Of a stretch of 64,000 nt of DNA, positions 43,263-52,173 are shown in pieces. The notes beneath the pieces were generated by a model, which saw only the letters and a program-made list of their open reading frames with translations, was not told the DNA's origin and searched no databases. Every line of letters begins with the position of its first letter. The first letter of the stretch is position 1. Position numbers and translations under genes: made by a program. Source of the stretch: Candidatus Woesearchaeota archaeon (GTDB lineage Archaea > Nanobdellota > Nanobdellia > Woesearchaeales > JAFGUC01); NCBI GenBank assembly GCA_016938695.1, contig JAFGUC010000006.1, forward strand, positions 186,001 through 250,000, in the 5' to 3' direction.

Positions 43263-44075
43263 ATGAAAGTTCATGTGTCAAAATTAATTGGGTTTTGTCC
43301 GGGAGTTAGATTTGCAGTTGAAGGATTAGATTATCTCGTTTTGCAGAATCCTAAAAAACGCTTTTTTTTGTTTGGAGATTTAGTTCATAATAATATAATA
43401 ATGAATGACTTTGTTTTTCGTGGAGTAAATGTAATTACTGATAAATCAAAGGCTATTGGCTATGATTATTTAATTATTCCCAGCCACGGAATTTCTAGTC
43501 TGGTAAAAAATACCTTGAGCCCAACTGTTGTTGATTATACCTGTCAAAATGTCTTGAATTTACGTTTAGCTGTTGAAAATTCAATCAAACAAGGTTATAG
43601 TGTTGTAATTTTTGGAGATTCAAATCATGGCGAGGTTTTGTCAATTGCATTGGATTTTCCAGAAATAATTATTACTCGTAATCCTTTGGATGTTTCTTTT
43701 ACTGAAAAGTTTGTTGTTGTTTCACAAACAACTATGTCTCGTGATGATTTTAATTCATTTGTTTCTAATCTGGGTTTTGATAAAGAAATAATTGTCAAAG
43801 ATACAATTTGTCCTTTTACGGAACAGCGTTTATTTTTTGCGAAGATGTTGTTAAAATCAGTTGATTGTGCGGTTGTTGTTGGTTCTAAGCACTCTTCTAA
43901 TACTTTAAGGATGTTAGAATTGTGTAGAAGTATGGTTCCTTCTTTTATTGTTGAAGATTCTTCTGAATTGAATTCTGATGCTTTTATTGGGTTTAATCAA
44001 GTTGGTGTTTTTTCTGGAACTTCAACAAGTGATAAACAAATAGAAGAAGTAATTGATGTTTTGAAAACATTTTAA
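43263..44075 (+). CDS. ispH: 4-hydroxy-3-methylbut-2-enyl diphosphate reductase (IspH/LytB)
   Basis: 270 residues. IspH reduces HMBPP to IPP and DMAPP in the last step of the MEP isoprenoid pathway using a [4Fe-4S] cluster. The three cluster cysteines are visible: GFCPGV (Cys12), DYTCQN (Cys94) and DTICPF (Cys183). Also present are GDLVHN with His42, PSHG with His75, GDSNHGE with His122 and catalytic Glu124, QTTMS, GSKHSSNT and the terminal VFSGTSTSD. All catalytic residues seem intact, so the gene should be active. It stands alone: no other MEP-pathway gene is in the window. The convergent phosphoesterase gene overlaps its stop by 4 nt. Confidence 0.93.
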   Translation: MKVHVSKLIGFCPGVRFAVEGLDYLVLQNPKKRFFLFGDLVHNNIIMNDFVFRGVNVITDKSKAIGYDYLIIPSHGISSLVKNTLSPTVVDYTCQNVLNLRLAVENSIKQGYSVVIFGDSNHGEVLSIALDFPEIIITRNPLDVSFTEKFVVVSQTTMSRDDFNSFVSNLGFDKEIIVKDTICPFTEQRLFFAKMLLKSVDCAVVVGSKHSSNTLRMLELCRSMVPSFIVEDSSELNSDAFIGFNQVGVFSGTSTSDKQIEEVIDVLKTF

Positions 44076-44761
44076 TATCTGTCTTTTATCAGTTTTATTT
44101 CATTGTTTTCAATTTCTATATGTTGAGCAAATCCATAATTAATGAATCCGTTATTAGCATATTTGTTTTTTAGGTCTAGTTCCGCATAATGACTATGACC
44201 ACAAATAAGAAATTCATTTTCTTTTAGTTTTTCTTTAGCAAATTTTTTCATTCTATAGTTTTGTATTGCAAATATTTTATAGAAATGTTCTTTTAGTATT
44301 TTGGTTGGAATTTTCTCAATACTGCTTTTGTAATAAAATGTATATGTAATGTTTCTTATTTTTTTAGCAAGTTTTAGAATTAAGTTCTTGTCATTTCTTT
44401 GTAGAAATGTTTCTGTTAATGTTGGAATGATGGAATTACCGTGAGTTATTATGTATGTTGTGTTGTCTTCTTGAAATTTGAACTCGTCTGTAATTTCTTT
44501 GAAGTATTGTTTAATTGTATTATTATCTTTGATTTTTTTATCGTGGTTTCCATAGATATAGATTGATTCTTTTTCTTGTAAAATTTTTAGTAAATCAATC
44601 CATTTGGAACTTAGAAATTTTGCAAGTGGTACTTCATCATCCCAAAAATCTCCATTTAAGATAACTCTGTCTGAATTAGAAATAATATTTTTTAGATAAT
44701 TGTATTTTTTTTGATTAAACAAGTAACCAATGTGTGTATCTGAAAAAATAACCGTTTTCAT
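44072..44761 (-). CDS. Calcineurin-like metallophosphoesterase
   Basis: 229 residues with the full metallophosphoesterase motif series: FSDTHIG (D-x-H), LNGDFWDD (GD), YGNHDK (GNHD), ITHGN (H) and CGHSHYAEL (GHxH). These bind two metal ions. The FWDD-type second motif and GHSH ending resemble UDP-2,3-diacylglucosamine hydrolase and related envelope or DNA-repair phosphoesterases, but the substrate cannot be read from the sequence. Soluble, with no signal peptide. Confidence 0.88.
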   Translation of the reverse strand: MKTVIFSDTHIGYLFNQKKYNYLKNIISNSDRVILNGDFWDDEVPLAKFLSSKWIDLLKILQEKESIYIYGNHDKKIKDNNTIKQYFKEITDEFKFQEDNTTYIITHGNSIIPTLTETFLQRNDKNLILKLAKKIRNITYTFYYKSSIEKIPTKILKEHFYKIFAIQNYRMKKFAKEKLKENEFLICGHSHYAELDLKNKYANNGFINYGFAQHIEIENNEIKLIKDRY

Positions 44762-44807
44762 TTCTATTACTGATACTTTATGTTTTATTTATATTGTTTT
44801 GTATAAT

Positions 44808-45281
44808 TTACTTGTCAGGATTGTTTTTTTGAGTTTCCCAGTACTCTTGTTTTTTGGAACTATATTCAATTAGATATGGTTTTATTTCATTCCATAATAC
44901 AACGGAGTCATCTATATATTTTCCTTCTTGTTCTTTATTTTTTGTTAATCCAATTACTGTGTTTTTTGTTATATGTGCCATTAACTTATCAATGTATTTT
45001 GTCATTATTTCTTTTTCTTTTTCAGTGAAAATTTGTGATTCATTGTATGATAATGTATTGTTTGGTAATAGAATATCTTGTAATGATCCAACCCAAGAAT
45101 AGAAGGTATCTCTTATCCTTGAGCAGAGCATTCGTGATAATTTAGGGCTTACAAAGTTTAGTTGTAGAATCATGTCTTTGAAATAGAATATTTCATCCAA
45201 TTCTTCAAAATCTGAATTGAATTTTAGTTCTTTTTTGACTTGTTCAAATTTCAAATGTAGTTCTTCAAGTATTTGAGTCAT
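44808..45281 (-). CDS. Uncharacterised helical protein
   Basis: 157 residues, mostly helical and charged, with a pattern suggesting a helical bundle (ILEELHLKFEQVKKELKF, LSRMLCSRIRDTFYSWVGSL, EKEKEIMTKYIDKLMAHITK). No motif or membrane segment. It is divergent from the potassium channel gene, whose C-terminal part has a similar helical style (possible co-function, weak). Not recognised. Confidence 0.6.
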   Translation of the reverse strand: MTQILEELHLKFEQVKKELKFNSDFEELDEIFYFKDMILQLNFVSPKLSRMLCSRIRDTFYSWVGSLQDILLPNNTLSYNESQIFTEKEKEIMTKYIDKLMAHITKNTVIGLTKNKEQEGKYIDDSVVLWNEIKPYLIEYSSKKQEYWETQKNNPDK

Positions 45282-45363
45282 AAATAATAAGTTTGTTAAT
45301 TGAATATAAAAATCTTGTTAAAAAAATATATTTATATACTTATATTTAGAATATGAGATAGAA

Positions 45364-46236
45364 ATGAAAAAGTATATTCCTGTTGGTGATTGGGTAAAAG
45401 AAGTTCGTTCTAAAAGAATTACTCAATGGATTGATAAGATTTCTTTTGTTCACATTCTTATGCTTTGGATTATGATTATATTGTCTTTTGGTTTATTATA
45501 TCATTTTGCAATTGATAATTCTAATCATTTAGCTTATCAAGATGGAAATATAACTAGAAGTCCAACAGATAGTATATATTTTAGTTTTGTTACTGCAACA
45601 ACAACAGGTTTTGGTGATATATTGCCGATTGGTCTGTTTAAGGTTATAGCAATTGTTGAAGTAATTGTAGGAATGTTGTTGCTAGCATTAGTTACATCAA
45701 AATTAGTTTCCATTAAACAAGATGTAATCTTGAATGAAATTTACGAATTATCTTTTAATGAAAAAATCAATAATTTACGTTCATCTTTGATTTTATTTAA
45801 ACAAAATATTGACCATGTTGCTATGAAAGTTGAAGATGGTACTATAAAAAAAAGAGAATTGAATCAATTGCATATTCTTTATTTTTCTTCATTTGAACAC
45901 ATACTTCATGAGATTGATTATTTCATAGGAAAAACAGGAACAAATCATTTTGTTAAGAGAATTGATCCTGTCCGGATTGAATTGATTCTTGGTAGTATTA
46001 TAACTGCTTTTGAGAAATTAGATGAACTTTTTGGTCTTTTAGATTCTAAAGGTTTAGAATGGAGACGTGATATTACAATTAATCTTTTGAATTCTTGTAT
46101 TGATTTAGCAGATTCAATTTTTGGAAACGTTAGTAAGTCTCAACAGTTGTCAGTTCAGAAATTTAATGAATTGAATTCTAGGAAGTCTTTTGAAATAATT
46201 CGATTAGAAGAAATCATGTTAAAAAAATCAGAATGA
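45364..46236 (+). CDS. Two-helix potassium channel with cytoplasmic helical domain
   Basis: 290 residues. First helix at about 29-50, pore loop with selectivity filter TTGFGD (residues 80-85, the usual T-x-G-[YF]-G-D), second helix about 88-112. This is the KcsA/Kch-like pore. The remaining 175 residues are helical (FNEKINNLRSSLILFKQNID and further) and lack an RCK nucleotide-binding signature, so gating is likely unlike MthK. Expected to pass K+ across the cell membrane as a tetramer. A TATA region (ATATATTTATATAC) lies about 35 nt upstream. Overlaps the convergent SulP gene by 9 nt. Confidence 0.85.
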   Translation: MKKYIPVGDWVKEVRSKRITQWIDKISFVHILMLWIMIILSFGLLYHFAIDNSNHLAYQDGNITRSPTDSIYFSFVTATTTGFGDILPIGLFKVIAIVEVIVGMLLLALVTSKLVSIKQDVILNEIYELSFNEKINNLRSSLILFKQNIDHVAMKVEDGTIKKRELNQLHILYFSSFEHILHEIDYFIGKTGTNHFVKRIDPVRIELILGSIITAFEKLDELFGLLDSKGLEWRRDITINLLNSCIDLADSIFGNVSKSQQLSVQKFNELNSRKSFEIIRLEEIMLKKSE

Positions 46237-47868
46237 TTTTTCTAGATGTTCTAATACGTGTTTTGTTGATTCGAAAAAAACAGCATTGTTTTTTATTAAT
46301 GCTGAGAAATCTTTGTTTTTATTTAATGTTTTTTTAACATTGTTTGTTGTTCCTGAGAGATATACTTTTAGGTCATTTTTTTCTCTATGTTTGATAAATT
46401 CAATTAATCTTACTATTGCAGTAGAATCTATATATGGAACTTTCTCAAGGTTTAATATTATGTGTGGCATTTTTACATCTAAATGTTCTGATATTTTTGA
46501 ATCAAAAATGCTCATTGCACCAAAGAAGAATGGTCCTTCAATATTGTAAACTGCTACATTGTCATATAATTTTTTATTAGTGTTAATCTTATTTCTTATT
46601 ATATCATTGCTTTCAATATCTTTATGATGTGATATTGTTATTGTGTTTGTGAGTCTTATAAATAATAGGAATACTGCACAAACAAAACCAATTTGAACAG
46701 CAAAGACTAAATCTGTTAAAACAGTTAATCCTAATGTTGTGAATAAAACTAATGTTTCTGCTTTACTTATGTGAAGGATTGTTTTCATTTCTTCTATATT
46801 AATCATTTTTACTGAGACAAAAATTAATATTCCTGCAAGAAATGATTTAGGAATATATTGTGCTAGTGGTGCTAAAAAGATTAGTGTTGTAAGTATAAAC
46901 AATGCATGAATAATACCTGCTATTCTTGTTTTAGCACCTTCTCTAATATTTACTGCGCTTCTAGCTACTGCTGCGGTTGCAGGGATTCCTGCAAAAAAAG
47001 GAAGAATTGTGTTAACAATTCCTTGAGAGATTAGTTCTTTATCGCTATTATGTTTAGTTCCAGTCATTCCATCGCAGACAACAGCACATAGTAACGCTTC
47101 AATAGTTCCTAATAATGCAATGGTAAATGCAGATGGTAATACACTTGCAATTAATTCAATATTTATTTTAAAAAAATTAAATGTAGGTAATCCTGAAGGT
47201 ATTGTTCCTATGTTTGGAAGTACAGTAGGATTGTTAATATATACTGCAATTATTGTTGTTGTTATTAAAGCAATTATTGATGCTGGAATTATTTTAAGAT
47301 ATTTTGATTTGTTTAAAATTTTAGGAAGAAATATTAGAATCAATAGTGTTAATGTTGTTATAGTAATTGCAGTTTTACTTACTTTGTTTAGATTGTATAT
47401 TATTTCTAGTAAAGTTTCTCCAACGAATTCGTGTGATTTTATCTTTATTCCTAATGCATTTGGAATTTGTCCAATAAATATTAGTAAACCAATTCCTGCA
47501 GTAAAACCTGATATTACTGGTAAAGGCATGAATTTAACGAATTTTCCAACTTTTATTATTCCAAGAAATATTTGTATTAATCCAGCTAATATTCCTACAA
47601 TAAGTAAACCTTCAAAGCCAAATTTGTTTAGTGTTGCTAAAATTACAACCGTCATTGCACCTGTAGGCCCAGTTATTGAAAATTTTGATCCTCCAAAAAG
47701 TGACCCTAGAATTCCAGCAATAATTGCTGTGTAGATGCCGTTTATGGGATTTACACCTGAAGCAATTGCGAATCCTATTGCTAGTGGTAGTGCTACAACT
47801 GATGTTATGAATCCTGCTTTTAAATCTGAAAGAAAGAATTCTTTGAAGTATTGTTTAACTTTTTGCAC
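46228..47868 (-). CDS. SulP/SLC26-family anion transporter with STAS domain
   Basis: 546 residues. N-terminal DLKAGFITSVVALPLAIGFA and FGGSKFSITGPTGAMTVVI are hallmark sequences of the SulP family. About 12 to 14 membrane helices follow, with AVARSAVNIREGAKTRIAGI in the middle. From about residue 425 a cytoplasmic STAS domain follows (YNIEGPFFFGAMSIFDSKIS, with YIDSTAIVRL). Members carry sulfate, bicarbonate or other anions; the substrate cannot be told. Full-length and intact. Confidence 0.9.
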   Translation of the reverse strand: MQKVKQYFKEFFLSDLKAGFITSVVALPLAIGFAIASGVNPINGIYTAIIAGILGSLFGGSKFSITGPTGAMTVVILATLNKFGFEGLLIVGILAGLIQIFLGIIKVGKFVKFMPLPVISGFTAGIGLLIFIGQIPNALGIKIKSHEFVGETLLEIIYNLNKVSKTAITITTLTLLILIFLPKILNKSKYLKIIPASIIALITTTIIAVYINNPTVLPNIGTIPSGLPTFNFFKINIELIASVLPSAFTIALLGTIEALLCAVVCDGMTGTKHNSDKELISQGIVNTILPFFAGIPATAAVARSAVNIREGAKTRIAGIIHALFILTTLIFLAPLAQYIPKSFLAGILIFVSVKMINIEEMKTILHISKAETLVLFTTLGLTVLTDLVFAVQIGFVCAVFLLFIRLTNTITISHHKDIESNDIIRNKINTNKKLYDNVAVYNIEGPFFFGAMSIFDSKISEHLDVKMPHIILNLEKVPYIDSTAIVRLIEFIKHREKNDLKVYLSGTTNNVKKTLNKNKDFSALIKNNAVFFESTKHVLEHLEKSF

Positions 47869-47977
47869 TTAAAATCACTCCTCATTTTCAAGGCACGAGA
47901 TAGTTTGGATTGCTTTATTAAGATTTGCATTTGATGCAGGAGTTAAATATATAAAGGGTTTAATTTGATTTACAAGA

Positions 47978-49351
47978 ATGGAAGAACATTCAAATATTGA
48001 TATTTTGCATGGATCCGTTGTTAAGACTCTTATTAAGTTGTCATTACCTATTTTAATTGGAATGTTTTTTGAATTGTTGTATAATGTTACTGATACTTTT
48101 TTTGTAGCTCAAATTGATAAGACATCAACTGAGATAATATCGGGAATTGGTTTAGTTTTTCCGTTGTTTTTTTTGGTTGTTGCGCTTGCACAAGGAGTGT
48201 CTTCTGGTGTTGGAACTTTAGTTGCAATTTACGTTGGGAAAAAAGATACTAGACATTTGAATAGTGTTGCGAAAAATGGATTGTTTTTGTCAATTGTATT
48301 TGCAGTATTATTATGGGTGTTATCACGATTTTTTGGAAGTTTTATGATAGATTCAATTGCGGGAAATAATTTATCTGCTCAAACATTAGTTTATGCGAAA
48401 GAATATTTCTTTTGGGTAATTCCATTTGTATTTTTCTTGTTTTCTGCGCAGGTTCTTTTTGCAGTTCTACAAGGAAAAGGTTTTACTAAATATATAGGAA
48501 TTTCAATGGCTCTTGCAACACTAGTTAATATTATTTTGGACCCCATTTTTATTTTTAAGTTTGGTCTTGGTGTTAAAGGTGCAGCTCTTGCGACAGTTAT
48601 TGCTCAGGCTTTTAGTCTTACTTTCGGTTTACTTGTATTTTATTTTAAGTATCATAAAATTAACATTCATTTTAATGTGAAACTTTCATTTGATATGATG
48701 AAAGAGATTTTGAAGCTAGGATTTCCATCGTCACTCGGATTTGTTATCCTGTCTTTTTCATTTATTTTTACTAATTGGATTGTTGGAAATATTGGAAATA
48801 CTGAGATGAATGCTTTTACGATTGTTAATAGATTCGATAACATTTTTGTTACTCCTGTTTTAGCATTTTCTATAGGAATGTCGATTATTCTAGGGCAGAG
48901 TTTTGGAGCAAAAAATAAGCATAGAATATTGGAAACGTATACAAAAACAACGACTTTTTTATTTGTTCTAGTTTTTTGTTTGCTTGTATTGTATAATATT
49001 TTTTCAAGATCAATTTTTTCATTGTTTACTGATGTCCCTCAAGTTTTAGATTTAGCAGTTAAACAGGTTTTGATTTTATCAAGCTTAACTTCAATTGGGT
49101 TTATCTTAGGACTTGTTGCGTCATTTGCATTTCAATCAATAGCAAAACCACTTAAGTCGTTAACTGTGACTTTTTTACGTCAAATTGTTTTTTTGATTCC
49201 AGTTGCTATTTTTGCAAAAATGATTTCTAATATTACAATTCTTTGGATTTTAATTGGATTAGGAATTATTATAGGTGGTTTTGTTGGATTTTTTTGGTGT
49301 CTTAATGATATAAAAAAATTAAACATTTCTGAGGAATTAAAAGAGATTTGA
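47978..49351 (+). CDS. MATE-family multidrug/polysaccharide efflux transporter
   Basis: 457 residues with 12 membrane helices in two similar halves. Signatures: LSLPILIGMFFELLYNVTDT at the N-terminus, the QGVSSGVGTLVAIYVGKKD loop, GVKGAALATVIAQAFSLTFG, and in the second half SIGMSIILGQSFGAKNKHRI. This is the MatE/NorM type of cation antiporter that exports drugs or metabolites. A TATA-like TTAAATATATAAAG about 30 nt upstream suggests a leaderless transcript. The following small membrane protein gene starts shortly after its end. Confidence 0.9.
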   Translation: MEEHSNIDILHGSVVKTLIKLSLPILIGMFFELLYNVTDTFFVAQIDKTSTEIISGIGLVFPLFFLVVALAQGVSSGVGTLVAIYVGKKDTRHLNSVAKNGLFLSIVFAVLLWVLSRFFGSFMIDSIAGNNLSAQTLVYAKEYFFWVIPFVFFLFSAQVLFAVLQGKGFTKYIGISMALATLVNIILDPIFIFKFGLGVKGAALATVIAQAFSLTFGLLVFYFKYHKINIHFNVKLSFDMMKEILKLGFPSSLGFVILSFSFIFTNWIVGNIGNTEMNAFTIVNRFDNIFVTPVLAFSIGMSIILGQSFGAKNKHRILETYTKTTTFLFVLVFCLLVLYNIFSRSIFSLFTDVPQVLDLAVKQVLILSSLTSIGFILGLVASFAFQSIAKPLKSLTVTFLRQIVFLIPVAIFAKMISNITILWILIGLGIIIGGFVGFFWCLNDIKKLNISEELKEI

Positions 49352-49386
49352 ATAGATTTATATATGGGTTTTGCCATTGTTTTCAT

Positions 49387-49635
49387 ATGAAAAAAATTTT
49401 GGCAGGATTTTCATTTGGAGTGTTTTTTTATCTTGTTTTGTACATTTTTGATTTTTCATTGGATTCTTTCTCGCCACTTGCATTCTTTGATGGAGTTTTT
49501 GTAGCATTTGGTTCATTTGCAAGAATTATTACTGTTATTTTGTTTGGAATTGTTGGTGTTGTATTGTTTTTATTATTATTTAACAATAAAGCTGAGATTC
49601 CAGTTAAATCAATAAAAAAGTTTCATAGAAAATGA
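49387..49635 (+). CDS. Small membrane protein with two helices
   Basis: 82 residues from ATG 49387, about 27 nt after TTTATATATGG, favoured over the upstream TTG that overlaps the MATE stop. Two hydrophobic segments (GFSFGVFFYLVLYIFDFS; ITVILFGIVGVVLFLLLF), then a basic tail (KSIKKFHRK). Not recognised. The stop overlaps the next gene by 4 nt (ATGA). Confidence 0.6.
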   Translation: MKKILAGFSFGVFFYLVLYIFDFSLDSFSPLAFFDGVFVAFGSFARIITVILFGIVGVVLFLLLFNNKAEIPVKSIKKFHRK

Positions 49636-50090
49636 GTCAGTATTGTATGTCTGCGGATTCAAGTTTTAGGAATTTGCGTTATGTTATTGATAATTATGTT
49701 TCTGATTATTTGTTTATTCGACTTATGGGTTCTATGGGTGGAGATGTTAAGTTTTCTGAATCTATTGAAAATAAAATTTTGGATTTTAATTCAGATAATT
49801 TATTTAATTTATTTATTGATTCTAGAAAGATATTTAGTTTTACTGAAAAATTTGATGTTAAAGGATTTTCAGTTGAATATCTTGAAGAAAAACCTTTTGG
49901 ATTTTTGATGCCTATAACTTATGATAAAAATCCATTTGATTCTATTCTTGAGTCTTGTACTCATACTAATTTTAGAGCAGTACTTGATTATCATTTACTA
50001 GAAATTACGTTTAAAGGTCGAGTTCGATTAGAATTTGATAGGTGGTGGTATGAACCTAATTTTGCGTTTTGGAATGTTTCTAAAATTTGA
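49632..50090 (+). CDS. Uncharacterised soluble protein
   Basis: 152 residues, no membrane segment. Phe- and Asp-rich with alternating beta-like pattern; the C-terminus is unusually aromatic (FDRWWYEPNFAFWNVSKI). ATGA overlap with the preceding membrane protein suggests they are made together, and the next gene follows 19 nt later. No family recognised. Confidence 0.6.
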   Translation: MSQYCMSADSSFRNLRYVIDNYVSDYLFIRLMGSMGGDVKFSESIENKILDFNSDNLFNLFIDSRKIFSFTEKFDVKGFSVEYLEEKPFGFLMPITYDKNPFDSILESCTHTNFRAVLDYHLLEITFKGRVRLEFDRWWYEPNFAFWNVSKI

Positions 50091-50109
50091 ATTAAATTGA
50101 GGTTGTTTT

Positions 50110-50613
50110 ATGAACAAAAAAATTGTTGTCAATGACTTAATACAAAAAAATTATATTTACTATCTGACAGAACCCCTTGGTAAGAATTTTCATTCTGAGT
50201 TTAAACCAGAATTAACTCCTAAACAAATGTTAGAACTTGGAGTTTTTGGTGGAAAATATATGACTGATTGTAGGGCAGAGTTTCCTTCTTCTTGGTTTAC
50301 TCATGCAAAACTTAATTCTAATTTTCATGATGCATCGCTAAATTATTTTGGTGTTAACGCATCTAAGCCTTTGTCCTATTGGAAGATGAAGGGTTGGATT
50401 TATCTTGAAGATCCTCGTGGATGGTTTCAATGGTATTGTAGATATTATATGGGAAGACGTTGTCAAGATGATTTGAGACAAATAAAAAGGTGGAAAGCTA
50501 TGACGCGTCATATTGGTCAGATAAAAAAGAATTGTCCAGTTGGTTTAATTACTTGTCGACCCAGACAACGACAAGCACTTTTACATTGGGCTTATGATAG
50601 TAGAAAATTTTAA
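50110..50613 (+). CDS. Conserved-looking uncharacterised protein rich in Trp and Arg
   Basis: 167 residues, soluble. Distinct blocks look highly constrained: FKPELTPKQMLELGVFGGKY, MTDCRAEFPSSWF, then WIYLEDPRGWFQWYCRYYMG with RRCQDDLRQIKRWKAMTRH, and a final CRPRQRQALLHWAYDSRKF. The many Trp, Arg and Cys suggest a nucleic-acid-binding or enzyme fold, but I cannot name the family or activity. TTGAGGTTG precedes the ATG by about 8 nt. Last of a short run from 47978. Confidence 0.7.
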   Translation: MNKKIVVNDLIQKNYIYYLTEPLGKNFHSEFKPELTPKQMLELGVFGGKYMTDCRAEFPSSWFTHAKLNSNFHDASLNYFGVNASKPLSYWKMKGWIYLEDPRGWFQWYCRYYMGRRCQDDLRQIKRWKAMTRHIGQIKKNCPVGLITCRPRQRQALLHWAYDSRKF

Positions 50614-50807
50614 TTTTTATGAAAGAACCAAAAGATCCATATAATCCATGTAAACCAAATTAAATACAAGGGATTTTTGGTTTCAAAATATCTAAAACCC
50701 ATCAAAGAATTCAATGATAAAAATCCTAGCATCCATTTTTTATTATTTACTTTAGGATGTTTAGAATCATTTTTGTTGTGATTTTTTTTAATGCTATTTT
50801 CAATCAT
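50610..50807 (-). CDS. Small membrane protein coupled to idi
   Basis: 65 residues: a basic Asn/Lys-rich head (SIKKNHNKNDSKHPKVNNKK) and a hydrophobic aromatic end with two closely spaced helices (WMLGFLSLNSLMGFRYF; LYLIWFTWIIWIFWFF). The ATG overlaps the stop of the isomerase gene by 4 nt (ATGA), indicating translational coupling. The 3' end overlaps the convergent gene by 4 nt. Function unknown. Confidence 0.62.
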   Translation of the reverse strand: MIENSIKKNHNKNDSKHPKVNNKKWMLGFLSLNSLMGFRYFETKNPLYLIWFTWIIWIFWFFHKN

Positions 50808-51280
50808 ACAGAGTATTTAGTTGGATTTGTGTTTATATCTTTTTTTAATTTTGGTATTGAAATCCATTTATGGTTCATGATTTCTTTAGGGTTTGATTTT
50901 GGAACTTCATCAAATTTTCCAAAGAAAACTGTATCGTATTCATTTTCAATTAGTCCGTTGTGAAAACCTGTGTTGTAGATAAATGCAAATTGTTTTTTTA
51001 TTTTACAGTCAAATCCCATTTCTTCTTTAAGTCTTCTGTGTACTGCTTGAACATATGTTTCATTAGGTCTAGGATGGCTACATACTGTATTTGACCATAA
51101 CATTTCTGAATGATATTTTGTTTTTGCTCTTTGTTGAAGAAGAAGTTCTTTTTTTGAGTTAAAGATAAAAATAGAAAATGCTCTGTGTAGCTTTCCTTCT
51201 TTGTGAGCTTTTATTTTTTCTTCAATACCAATCTTTTTGTTGTTTTTATCAATTAAAATTACTTGTTCAATTTTGTTCAT
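50804..51280 (-). CDS. idi: Isopentenyl-diphosphate delta-isomerase, type 1
   Basis: 158 residues. A Nudix-fold enzyme interconverting IPP and DMAPP. Seen: EEKIKAHKEGKLHRAFSIFI, the active-site cysteine in WSNTVCSHPRPNET, the Nudix-like helix RRLKEEMGFDC, and the metal-binding His/Glu set (ENEYDTVFFGKF, HKWIS). Type 1 Idi is the bacterial/eukaryotic type; many archaea use the unrelated FMN-dependent type 2, so its presence with IspH suggests acquired isoprenoid genes. It lies divergent from the ABC transporter operon. Confidence 0.9.
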   Translation of the reverse strand: MNKIEQVILIDKNNKKIGIEEKIKAHKEGKLHRAFSIFIFNSKKELLLQQRAKTKYHSEMLWSNTVCSHPRPNETYVQAVHRRLKEEMGFDCKIKKQFAFIYNTGFHNGLIENEYDTVFFGKFDEVPKSNPKEIMNHKWISIPKLKKDINTNPTKYSV

Positions 51281-51390
51281 ATGGTTGTTTTTATGTGACT
51301 TTAGTATTTATTGTTTTCTGTGCTTCTTGAAAATAGAAACATATATTAAGTTATAATCGCATTTTTGTATTGTGATATCTTGGTGATTGA

Positions 51391-52173
51391 ATGAATTCAA
51401 TATCTGTTAAAAATTTGACAAAAAAATTTGGAAATTTCACTGCTGTTGATGATATCAGTTTTGAGGTTTTGGAGGGTGAAATTTTTGCGTTTCTAGGTCC
51501 AAATGGTGCAGGAAAATCTACGACAATAAAAATGATGACAACTGTTCTTTCTTTGTCAAATGGTTCAATTCATATAAATAATCATGATTCATTAACTCAA
51601 AAAGATTTGGTCAGAAAATCAATTGGAGTTATTTTTCAAGATCATACTTTAGATGATGATTTAACTGCATATGAGAATTTATACTATCATTCTGTTTTGT
51701 ATAAGATTCCTTCAACAATTCGTAAAAAACGAATAGATGAAATGCTGGACTATGTAGGTTTATTATCAAGAAAAAATGATATTGTTAAAACATTTTCAGG
51801 TGGAATGAAACGTAGATTAGAAATTGCACGTGGATTACTTCATTCTCCAAAAATATTGTTCTTGGATGAACCTACTTTGGGTCTGGATGTTCAAACACGA
51901 GCTTTTTTGTGGGCGCATATAAAAAAGTTGAATAAAGATCAGAAAATAACTATTTTTGTTACTACGCATAATATGGACGAGGCTGAAAAAATTGCAACAA
52001 ATATTGCGATTATTGATAAAGGTAAACTTTTGATTAATGGGACTTCGAAACAGATTAAAGCCAGAACTAAAACTAAAACTTTAGAAGATGCGTTTTTGAA
52101 ATTAACAGGATATAGTATCAGAGAACAATCTGGAAGTAATGTTGATAATTTGCGAAAGAGGTTTGGACGGTGA
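51391..52173 (+). CDS. ABC transporter ATP-binding protein (ABC-2 type export)
   Basis: 260 residues with all nucleotide-binding motifs: Walker A GPNGAGKST, Q-loop IGVIFQDHTLDDD, signature FSGGMKRRLEIARGL, Walker B ILFLDEPTLGLD and the switch His in FVTTHNMDEAE. The subclass resembles DrrA/NatA/CcmA ATPases of drug or lipid-linked polymer exporters. Starts with ATG just after GGTGATTGA. The stop overlaps the permease GTG start by 4 nt, so the pair form one transporter. Confidence 0.93.
   Translation: MNSISVKNLTKKFGNFTAVDDISFEVLEGEIFAFLGPNGAGKSTTIKMMTTVLSLSNGSIHINNHDSLTQKDLVRKSIGVIFQDHTLDDDLTAYENLYYHSVLYKIPSTIRKKRIDEMLDYVGLLSRKNDIVKTFSGGMKRRLEIARGLLHSPKILFLDEPTLGLDVQTRAFLWAHIKKLNKDQKITIFVTTHNMDEAEKIATNIAIIDKGKLLINGTSKQIKARTKTKTLEDAFLKLTGYSIREQSGSNVDNLRKRFGR

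Noticed and set aside
47120-47734. 204-residue frame antisense to the SulP transporter
   Set aside because: A long antisense shadow caused by codon bias; the SulP gene on the other strand is fully conserved.
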